This document shows, piece by piece, positions 6,579-12,407 of a stretch of 12,407 nt of DNA (position 1 is its first letter; the number at the start of each line of letters is the position of its first letter). A model generated the notes under the pieces. That model worked only from the letters and a program-made list of their open reading frames with translations. It was not told where the DNA came from and ran no database searches. The position numbers and the translations under genes were made by a program. The stretch covers positions 1-12,407 of the forward strand of contig DAOVYP010000028.1 of NCBI GenBank assembly GCA_030635565.1, written 5' to 3'. The DNA is from Spirochaeta sp. (GTDB taxonomy: Bacteria > Spirochaetota > Spirochaetia > DSM-2461).

Positions 6579-6640
6579 GGAAGATTCAGCCGGCCGGGGT
6601 CGGTTTCGACATACTGTCGAGGCTCTTTCAATTATGTGGA

Positions 6641-7738
6641 TTACATATCTTGAGCCAGTTCCCTGTACAGGGACAGAAGAAAGTCCCGGTTATCGGCTGA
6701 GATATAGTTCATGGTTCCGCCCATCCGGTTGAAGGTTTTCAGGAATCGCAGGTAGTAGGCGGGGTCTGTCATGGGCGGTTCTCCCTTGCTCCAATCCCAG
6801 GACGATTCTGCCAGATCAACAACATAAATCCTGTGATTCTTAATCTTTCTGCCCTGCTGCAGCATGAGATTCTGAGACATGGAGAAAGATTTTTCGAATA
6901 TCATGGGAGACATCACGGCGGATCCGACGGACAGATATACCCCGCCTTCCAGGCGGGAAACACTGCCGGCAAAGCTGAGGAAATCCCGTTCCGCCGTACG
7001 TCCAATCGCTGCACCGCAATTCGCCGGATGGGTGTAGATTATATCGTGACCGAACATGGGAGGGCCGGTAAACGGGATCCCCAATCGAAACGCTTCACCC
7101 TGCAGGCCGTATTCCTTGTGATTGTGATGAACGGCCATAAAACCCGGCTTAATCTCGAAATCCTGAATCAGGGAGAGTAAATCCGCGGCTGCGGCGGCTT
7201 GTGCGGGATCTTTCCCGGACAATTCGTTGATTTCAGCTATCAGGGAGGATGCATCGGGAATGGTTAAACCGTCATTTAATACCATCGCCCCGACGGATTC
7301 GCCATAGCCTCTGCCCTCGTAGGCTCCAACAGCAATGGCGAGGTTCAAATAGAAACCGGTTTCTTCCCAGATGCCGAACTGTCCCCGTTCGACATTTTGC
7401 CTGACGTCTTCACTGCTCTTCCCCTGGAAGGCGAATTCCCAGTCGTGGATGATACCCGCCCCATTGGTGGCCAGGTGTGTAATCCAGTTTTTATTGACCA
7501 TGGCCCGAAGCACCGGAGTCATTCCGTTCTTGATGGTATGGGCACCGAAGGCCAGGATGACAGGGGCTCCGATCTTGCGGGCGTTCAGAATCTCTCCGGC
7601 AATCTGCCTTATCAATTCCAGCGTTCCGGGAGGAAGAGGTGACGGTGTATCTTCCGGATGAATGAAATCTCTGTCGATACTGACCTTGTTCTCCCTGGAG
7701 GAGAGGGGCGCAAATTTAATCTTTTTTCTATCAAACAC
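6641..7738 (-). CDS. Conserved protein of unknown function in heptose-type sugar locus
   Basis: This soluble 365-residue protein has no signal peptide or membrane segment. It starts at GTG (7738), chosen because AGGAG lies seven bases upstream; it overlaps the kinase-phosphatase gene by 8 bp, so the two are translationally coupled. Distinctive motifs, likely a nucleotide- or sugar-binding active site: AFGAHTIKNG (63-72), THLATNGAGIIHDWE (87-101), GQFGIWEETG (119-128), AVHHNHKEYG (202-211), FGHDIIYTHPANCGAAIG (229-246) and YLSVGSAVMSPMIFEK (268-283). The layout recalls deoxyhypusine-synthase-like NAD-binding proteins, and I have an unverified recollection of similar proteins next to heptose-synthesis genes in Geobacter. 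No reaction can be assigned. The conserved His/Asn/Asp clusters suggest an enzyme rather than a structural protein. It follows the fusion gene directly and should act in the same pathway. Confidence 0.78.
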   Translation of the reverse strand: MFDRKKIKFAPLSSRENKVSIDRDFIHPEDTPSPLPPGTLELIRQIAGEILNARKIGAPVILAFGAHTIKNGMTPVLRAMVNKNWITHLATNGAGIIHDWEFAFQGKSSEDVRQNVERGQFGIWEETGFYLNLAIAVGAYEGRGYGESVGAMVLNDGLTIPDASSLIAEINELSGKDPAQAAAAADLLSLIQDFEIKPGFMAVHHNHKEYGLQGEAFRLGIPFTGPPMFGHDIIYTHPANCGAAIGRTAERDFLSFAGSVSRLEGGVYLSVGSAVMSPMIFEKSFSMSQNLMLQQGRKIKNHRIYVVDLAESSWDWSKGEPPMTDPAYYLRFLKTFNRMGGTMNYISADNRDFLLSLYRELAQDM

Positions 7739-9635
7739 CTGATGACTCCTGTTGGTTATTGAAGAGGATGTCTTCGAGTTCAGCTGTATATGAGAAATCG
7801 GGTATGAGAATGTCGGAACCGGCCAGCACCAGACGTGATCGTTTGGCAGGGTTGATACCGTGACGTTTCACCTCGTCACTGATGAGACCCACGCAGAAAC
7901 CGCCGCGTTTCCGGGTCTCGCGAATCTCTACAGGACCGTCTCCGAATGTGACGATACCGGACGCATGGTTCTCTCCGATTTCCGCGATGATTTTTCTGAC
8001 AACCATTCTCTTCGGATCCTCATCGGGATTCCCGGTGGATCCGAATATCCCCCCGTCAAAGAAGGAGGCGTATCCCATGAGCTCCGCCTCCCTTTGGACA
8101 TCAACCCCGTCGGTACCGCTGGCCAGAAAAAGTGTGATTCCTTTCTTTTTCAGTACATTGAGAAAGGAAATGGATCCCTTGATGGTAAAGTCCTCCGACT
8201 GGAGAGAACCGGATTCAATACGCCGGATCCGTTTGTTCACCATTTCCAGGAGCCTGGTGTTGAAAATCGCCTTGTACTCGGCCGCAGAGAGGATATCATC
8301 CTCCGGAACATAGCCATTGTCCCTGACGAGTTTCACCAACCCCATCATCTGATTGATGGTCTGAATCCCGGTTGTCTGTTCTATGTAAAGAGAAACCTGT
8401 TTTGATATGTGTTTGTATATTTCTTCATCAACATGAGTCCGCTCTTCCCCGAGTATGGATTCCACCATCATCGGTTCCATGATTCTCTCCCACCCCTCAC
8501 GAAGGGTTGAGATTGTCCCATCATGATCAAAAAGAGCATATTCAAATTTCCGGTGATGTAAATTCGTTTCGATTATCTCGATTTCACTGTCTTTGAAATA
8601 ATGCCGATTCGAAGCGATGGATGCTTTATCGGTATTATACAGAGAATCGGGTTCCTCGCCCGGTTCCAGGATTTCCTCGGGAGAGGCTGTTCCGGCCTGG
8701 TACAGTTTCTGCACTGTAATCGTGGCGACGATGTTACCGAATTCCATGGCTGAGCCGGCATCGTGTCCCGTACTGAGGGCTGCCGCAATTCCGGCGAGCA
8801 TGCTGTCACCGGCGCCTACGCTGTCTTTTCTGTCCGTAGTGTGAATACCCATAACCGACTTGATTCCAGTTTGATCCGCCAGAATGCATCCACGGCTTCC
8901 GCGGGTCAGAAACACCGCCCGATCCCATCGCTTGAAAAGTTGAGATGCCGTTTCTTCAGCGGCAGAATCCAGGTTGGTATTGCCGAGAATCCCGGCACCT
9001 TCACTTTCATTCAACTTTCGGATGGTGTTGGGATATAAATCATTGTAATCCCTGGAATCCACAATGACGGGTATGGTGCATCGATCCTTGAGAAACCCGG
9101 TAAGGCCCATCCTGAAGGACTCGGTATGTAAACCGTTCCTCAATTGCTGATTGATTATCAGCAAATCATAGGATTCTATCCCGTCAATCAGGCGTTTGAG
9201 TATCTCGGATGTGATACTGTTCCGGGGAATATTGCCGTTCCCGATATCCAGACGGGGAGCTTCCTGATGGTTCTCATAGATTTTCGAATATACGTTAGTC
9301 TGCCAGTCGACAGACTGCTCGATCAGATTCTGTGTACCGATACCACAGGCGTTCATCGCTCTGAGCAATTCACGCCCGTACATATCCCCGCCGGTTATTC
9401 CGAAGGCGTCTACGATTCCGACTCCAATAGCCTTGAGATTATGGGCAACATTGGCGGCTCCTCCGAGATCCATGCGGAAATCCCGAACCCCCCGGGTGGC
9501 CAGGCCTGTTTCCACTGATTTCTCGGACAGCGACGGGTCCAGGAAATAGTAAGCGTCCAGGCAGAAATCACCGACGACGGCGATCTTTGCGGAACTGCTT
9601 TTTTCCAGAATTGAAAGAATCTGTTCTTTGTCCAT
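7731..9635 (-). CDS. Bifunctional PfkB/HldE-like sugar kinase fused to HAD-family phosphatase
   Basis: This 634-residue protein has two domains. Residues about 15-325 are a PfkB/ribokinase-fold kinase: VVGDFCLDAYY (20-30), GGAANVAHNLKAIG (58-71) and the signature DSVGAGDSMLAG (271-282) with catalytic Asp277. The GGAANVA element is typical of heptose-7-phosphate kinase (HldE N-domain/HldA). Residues about 362-600 are a HAD phosphatase: DHDGT (370-374), LASGT (504-508) with Ser506, DPKRM with Lys542, and GDGPVE (565-570). All four HAD motifs are intact. In E. coli HldE the kinase is fused to a nucleotidyltransferase; here the partner is a phosphatase, which would combine the HldA and GmhB-type steps, if the substrate is a heptose 7-phosphate. 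A substrate other than heptose is possible. ATG at 9635 has GAGGTG upstream. A LacI operator at 9652-9665 sits 17 bp before the start. Confidence 0.87.
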   Translation of the reverse strand: MDKEQILSILEKSSSAKIAVVGDFCLDAYYFLDPSLSEKSVETGLATRGVRDFRMDLGGAANVAHNLKAIGVGIVDAFGITGGDMYGRELLRAMNACGIGTQNLIEQSVDWQTNVYSKIYENHQEAPRLDIGNGNIPRNSITSEILKRLIDGIESYDLLIINQQLRNGLHTESFRMGLTGFLKDRCTIPVIVDSRDYNDLYPNTIRKLNESEGAGILGNTNLDSAAEETASQLFKRWDRAVFLTRGSRGCILADQTGIKSVMGIHTTDRKDSVGAGDSMLAGIAAALSTGHDAGSAMEFGNIVATITVQKLYQAGTASPEEILEPGEEPDSLYNTDKASIASNRHYFKDSEIEIIETNLHHRKFEYALFDHDGTISTLREGWERIMEPMMVESILGEERTHVDEEIYKHISKQVSLYIEQTTGIQTINQMMGLVKLVRDNGYVPEDDILSAAEYKAIFNTRLLEMVNKRIRRIESGSLQSEDFTIKGSISFLNVLKKKGITLFLASGTDGVDVQREAELMGYASFFDGGIFGSTGNPDEDPKRMVVRKIIAEIGENHASGIVTFGDGPVEIRETRKRGGFCVGLISDEVKRHGINPAKRSRLVLAGSDILIPDFSYTAELEDILFNNQQESSGV

Positions 9636-9651
9636 GAGGCACCTCTGGAAT

Positions 9652-9665
9652 TGTAACCGGTTACA
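9652..9665. promoter_or_regulatory. LacI-family operator, left copy (TGTAACCGGTTACA)
   Basis: A perfect 14-bp palindrome with the central CG typical of LacI/GalR-family operators. It lies between the ATG of the kinase-phosphatase (9635) and an AATAAT sequence read on the minus strand, where bound repressor would block that promoter. An identical copy lies at 9750-9763, next to the start of the LacI-family gene itself. Confidence 0.88.
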
Positions 9666-9697
9666 TTATTCCCGCATGGAAAAGCCAAGCTTGTCAA
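9665..9697 (-). promoter_or_regulatory. Candidate leftward promoter (TTGACA ... AATAAT)
   Basis: On the minus strand a perfect TTGACA (9697-9692) precedes AATAAT (9670-9665), which abuts the left operator. The 21-base spacer is longer than the usual 16-18, so the pairing is doubtful. A rightward candidate, TTGTCA (9691-9696) with TACGCT (9714-9719) at 17 bases, would serve the LacI-family gene but has a poor -10. Confidence 0.28.
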
Positions 9698-9749
9698 TGG
9701 GCCTGTGTTCTGTTACGCTGGAAAGAGAGGGTGGTTGCATTTACCTTAG

Positions 9750-9763
9750 TGTAACCGGTTACA
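9750..9763. promoter_or_regulatory. LacI-family operator, right copy (TGTAACCGGTTACA)
   Basis: Identical in all 14 bases to the copy at 9652-9665, centre to centre 98 bp away. It ends 11 bases before the ATG of the LacI-family regulator at 9775, indicating autoregulation. Two identical sites could allow a repression loop over the divergent promoters. Confidence 0.88.
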
Positions 9764-9774
9764 AACCTGGAAAG

Positions 9775-10779
9775 ATGAATATAAACGACATTGCCGGTCT
9801 GGCCGGCGTCTCCAAAGCAACCGTCTCAAGAGTTCTTGCCGGTAATCCGAAGGTGAAGGAAACAACCAGGGAACAAATTCAAAAAATCATCAATGAAAGT
9901 GGTTATCAGCCCAATTATCTGGCCCGGAGCCTTTCGAGTCGAAAAACCTTTGCTGTCGGTGTCATTGTCGAGGAAATGACAAATCCATTCTTCAGCAAAA
10001 TCCTCAGCATGATAGAGAACATCCTGAATGATAAGAATTACACGATGAGCATCAGCAGCTCAAACTGGGTAAGGGAAAAAGAATTGGCGGCGCTTAAGAA
10101 TATGATGCGCAACAGCGTCGACGGCCTGATTGTTTCGCCGATCGCCATGGAATCAGATACAATCGATATTCTCAGAAAATCTTCCATCCCGGTGATACTG
10201 CTGAACAGCTATACGGACAATGAACGATTCAGCTGCGTCAGTTCCGATAATTTCCAGGGCGGACGCCTGGCCGCCGAGCATATCTGCACAGTTCCACCTG
10301 CCGAGAGTGTTCAGGTTATTGCCGTCACGGGTTACAAACACCAGACACTTAATGAGCGAATGGACGGGTTTTACGCTTACATGGACCAGGATGGTTCGAA
10401 ACGTCGAAGAATTGAAGTTTATGAAGAGATCAACACTTATGAAGACGGCCTGAATCTCGTCCCCACTTTACTGACTCGAAACCGGATCGATACGGTTAAA
10501 ACCTGTCTCTTTGTCACCAACGACAATGTGGCCATGGGCGTTCAGGAGGGGCTTCTCAGGCATGATATCGCCATACCCGGCGATGTGCGATTGATCGGAT
10601 ATGACAATATTGAATTCTCAGGCAGATGCAGAGTCCCGCTGACGACGATTGAGCAGTCCTCCGGGGAGATGGGCCGGATAGCCGCAATGGAAATCCTGGA
10701 TATGATAGAAAATCACAACATGAATGTCAGAAAATTCAGATTGCCGACAAGGCTGATCCTCAGAGATTCGAGTCCCTGA
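9775..10779 (+). CDS. LacI/GalR-family transcriptional repressor
   Basis: This 334-residue protein has the standard LacI-family length and layout. The N-terminal helix-turn-helix INDIAGLAGVSKATVSRV spans residues 3-20, and the hinge helix YLARSL (48-53) carries the leucine (Leu53) that inserts at the central CpG of family operators. A periplasmic-binding-protein-like sensor domain follows: FAVGVIVEEMTNPFF near 59-73, DGLIVSP (116-122), IGYDN near 274. ATG at 9775 is the family-typical start (MNINDIA); the open frame reaches back to 9628, but that would run through the operator region. The upstream ribosome site is weak (CTGGAAAG directly before ATG). It probably controls both itself with the downstream kinase/isomerase genes and the divergent fusion gene through the two TGTAACCGGTTACA sites. 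The inducer is unknown; a sugar or sugar phosphate handled by the neighbouring enzymes is likely. Confidence 0.95.
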   Translation: MNINDIAGLAGVSKATVSRVLAGNPKVKETTREQIQKIINESGYQPNYLARSLSSRKTFAVGVIVEEMTNPFFSKILSMIENILNDKNYTMSISSSNWVREKELAALKNMMRNSVDGLIVSPIAMESDTIDILRKSSIPVILLNSYTDNERFSCVSSDNFQGGRLAAEHICTVPPAESVQVIAVTGYKHQTLNERMDGFYAYMDQDGSKRRRIEVYEEINTYEDGLNLVPTLLTRNRIDTVKTCLFVTNDNVAMGVQEGLLRHDIAIPGDVRLIGYDNIEFSGRCRVPLTTIEQSSGEMGRIAAMEILDMIENHNMNVRKFRLPTRLILRDSSP

Positions 10780-10793
10780 GTAAAGGTTGTACA

Positions 10794-11765
10794 ATGGAAA
10801 AATTCATCCTGGGCATCGATATCGGTGGTACCAAATGTGCCGTGATTCTCGGAAATGAGGATAGAGCCGTCATTGAGAAGCGTATTCTCGAGACCGACCA
10901 CGGCGTATCGGCATCTGCCATGATTGAACGAATCATCGATACCGCGGATGAGGTGATTCTGAATCATCCCGATAAAGCGATTATCGCCGTGGGAATCAGT
11001 TGCGGGGGACCACTGGACAGCAGAACCGGAACTATACACTCACCGCCCAATCTATCCGGATGGGATGATGTGCCTATCGTTGATATGGTCAGGAAGAGAG
11101 TAAACACGCCGGTTTTTCTCCAGAACGACGCCAATGCCTGCGCTCTTGCCGAATGGAAGTTCGGAGCCGGAATGGGATGTGACAATCTGATATTCCTCAC
11201 CTTCGGTACCGGTATGGGGGCCGGATTGATTCTCGATGGCCGGCTATATTCCGGCATCAGGGATATGGCCGGAGAAATCGGTCATATCCGTATGGAAACC
11301 GACGGCCCTGTCGGGTATGGCAAGTCCGGTTCCTTCGAAGGTTTCTGCAGTGGAGGTGGTATTGCCCAGCTGGCGAAGATCCGTGGCAGGGAGCTTCTTT
11401 CTCTGGGGATGGCGATACCGTACTGTCCTGACCCTGAAGAACTGTACCGGATTTCCGCCAGGGACGTCGCCGAGTGGGCACGCAGGGGAGAGGAAGAGTC
11501 GATAGCCATATACAGGAAAAGCGGCAGATACCTGGGACGGGGATTGTCCATTCTTATAGATTTATTGAATCCTGAGAGAATTATCATCGGCAGTATTTTC
11601 TCCAGAGACCATAATCTTCTCTATCCATCGGCCATCGAAATCATAAAGGAGGAATCATTGAGAATCCCGATGGAGTCCTGTGAGATTCTTCCCGCAGGGT
11701 TGGGGGACAGTATCGGAGATATCGCCAGCCTGGCCGTAGCACTGAATGGAGTGAATTGCATATGA
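10794..11765 (+). CDS. ROK-family sugar kinase lacking the zinc-cysteine motif
   Basis: This 323-residue protein of the ROK family (glucokinase/N-acetylhexosamine kinase type) has an ATP-binding GIDIGGTK (7-14), catalytic NDANA (111-115, Asp112), a second phosphate loop FGTGMGAGL (137-145) and the sugar-contact EIGH (161-164). The usual ROK zinc site CxCGxxGCxE is replaced by GPVGYGKSGSFEGFCSGGG (171-189), with a single cysteine. I believe this is a recognised variant rather than damage, because the surrounding sequence is well kept. It should phosphorylate a hexose-like sugar or act as a sugar-binding regulator; the substrate cannot be read from the sequence. ATG at 10794 has AAAGG seven bases upstream. 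It follows the LacI-family gene by 14 bp and overlaps the isomerase gene by 4 bp (ATGA), so the three form one operon. Confidence 0.9.
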   Translation: MEKFILGIDIGGTKCAVILGNEDRAVIEKRILETDHGVSASAMIERIIDTADEVILNHPDKAIIAVGISCGGPLDSRTGTIHSPPNLSGWDDVPIVDMVRKRVNTPVFLQNDANACALAEWKFGAGMGCDNLIFLTFGTGMGAGLILDGRLYSGIRDMAGEIGHIRMETDGPVGYGKSGSFEGFCSGGGIAQLAKIRGRELLSLGMAIPYCPDPEELYRISARDVAEWARRGEEESIAIYRKSGRYLGRGLSILIDLLNPERIIIGSIFSRDHNLLYPSAIEIIKEESLRIPMESCEILPAGLGDSIGDIASLAVALNGVNCI

Positions 11766-12403
11766 ATGAAAGTGGGAAATTTTCAGATTTATACATCAAG
11801 TACCCGGAACTGAAATCGTGTTCCGATGATATCATGCGAGCTTACGAAACCCTCATTACCTGTTATTCCGGAGGAGGGACTCTTCTGGTCTGCGGAAACG
11901 GCGGGAGTTCCGCCGATGCGGATCATATCGTCGGTGAGTTGATGAAGGGCTTCATGAGAAAGAGACCCGTGGGGCAGGAGATAAAAGACCTGTTGGGCAA
12001 TCTCGATCCACAGGTTTCCGGGTATCTGACGAGGTATCTGCAGGTTCCTCTCCCGGCAATCTCCCTGGGGTCTCAAAGTGCCTTGCAAACGGCATTTGCC
12101 AACGACGTGGCCCCGGATCTTGCTTTTGCCCAAAGTGCGTTCGGATATGGCAGGAAAGGGGATGTCTTTTTGGGAATCTCGACTTCCGGGAACTCGAAGA
12201 ATGTCTATTACGCCGCCGCTGTCGCCGTATCCCGCGGACTGACGGCCATCGGTTTGACCGGGGAAGACGGTGGTATGCTCAAAGATATCTGTCAGGTGAT
12301 GATAAGGGTCCCTGAGACCTCAACACCGGCTGTTCAGGAATTGCACCTGCCGGTGTACCACGTCCTCTGCGCCGCAGTTGAAGCGCATTTTTTCAGAGAA
12401 TAA
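11762..12403 (+). CDS. gmhA: GmhA-like SIS-domain phosphosugar isomerase
   Basis: This 213-residue SIS-domain protein resembles sedoheptulose-7-phosphate isomerase, which makes D-glycero-D-manno-heptose 7-phosphate. It has GNGGSSADADHIVGE (45-59) and ISTSGNSKN (139-147). Ligands of the GmhA metal site are kept by pattern: His55, Glu59, Gln192 and His200, in the arrangement QELHLPVYH (192-200); Glu193 would be the catalytic acid/base. It is about 20 residues longer than E. coli GmhA; extra sequence sits near residues 64-100. ATG at 11762 overlaps the ROK stop as ATGA and has GGAG ten bases upstream; a TTG at 11756 is a less likely start. The stop is complete at 12403. With the kinase-HAD fusion it could supply three successive steps of activated-heptose synthesis. 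A different aldose/ketose phosphate substrate is possible because of the insertion and the LacI/ROK context. Confidence 0.88.
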   Translation: MNESGKFSDLYIKYPELKSCSDDIMRAYETLITCYSGGGTLLVCGNGGSSADADHIVGELMKGFMRKRPVGQEIKDLLGNLDPQVSGYLTRYLQVPLPAISLGSQSALQTAFANDVAPDLAFAQSAFGYGRKGDVFLGISTSGNSKNVYYAAAVAVSRGLTAIGLTGEDGGMLKDICQVMIRVPETSTPAVQELHLPVYHVLCAAVEAHFFRE

Positions 12404-12407
12404 ATAA

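Noticed and set aside
6606..6620. Small hairpin TCGACA-TAC-TGTCGA after the leftward gene ending at 6641
   Set aside because: The six-base stem has no T-tract in the leftward direction, so it is not a convincing terminator. Readthrough into the nqr-like operon cannot be excluded.
9628..9774. Longer start for the LacI-family gene
   Set aside because: The extra 49 residues run through both operators and are not family-like. LacI-family proteins start just before the INDIA helix, as at 9775.
1..12407. tRNA, rRNA, CRISPR array, insertion sequence or attachment site
   Set aside because: I saw no cloverleaf-like sequence, direct-repeat/spacer array, transposase frame or terminal repeats. The window is nearly all protein-coding.

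Overview
The window has about 50% GC and is densely packed, with strong GGAGG-type ribosome sites and many start/stop overlaps. It looks like part of a chromosome of an anaerobic or facultative Gram-negative-type bacterium: it encodes an envelope-directed octaheme cytochrome, an FNR-type operator and heptose-type sugar genes. A spirochaete or deltaproteobacterium-like host is possible, but this is a guess from gene content and a relaxed lipobox. I cannot assign the taxon from sequence alone.

Region 1 (1..6477, minus strand) is one tightly coupled eight-gene run. In transcription order it encodes an RnfC-like protein with two [4Fe-4S] motifs in the place where nqrA normally sits, NqrB, NqrC, NqrD, NqrE, NqrF, a small ferritin-like diiron protein, and an octaheme c-type cytochrome of the hydroxylamine oxidoreductase (HAO) family. 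The cytochrome runs off the left edge. The six redox-pump subunits form a chimera: NADH entry is by an Nqr-type F subunit and no RnfB is present, while the A/C position is Rnf-like. NqrB appears to have lost its covalent-FMN motif; NqrC keeps its own. My inference is an NADH-driven membrane complex that passes electrons across the membrane to a membrane-anchored octaheme cytochrome acting on nitrite, hydroxylamine or another N/S substrate.

Region 2 (6478..6640) is the AT-rich leader of that operon. It has a perfect FNR/DNR-type box (TTGAT-N4-ATCAA) and three further inverted repeats. One is a perfect 12-bp repeat whose loop holds the predicted start codon of the first gene.

Region 3 (6641..12403) is a sugar-phosphate locus arranged around a 139-bp divergent control region. 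Leftward are a fusion of a PfkB/HldE-like sugar kinase with a HAD phosphatase, and an unrecognised 365-residue conserved protein. Rightward are a LacI-family repressor, a ROK-family kinase without the usual zinc-cysteine motif, and a GmhA-like SIS isomerase with its metal ligands intact. Two identical perfect palindromes TGTAACCGGTTACA, 98 bp apart, lie just upstream of each divergent start and are almost certainly the LacI-family operators. Isomerase, kinase and phosphatase match the first three chemical steps of nucleotide-activated heptose synthesis, but the LacI/ROK context suggests a sugar-responsive or catabolic variant.
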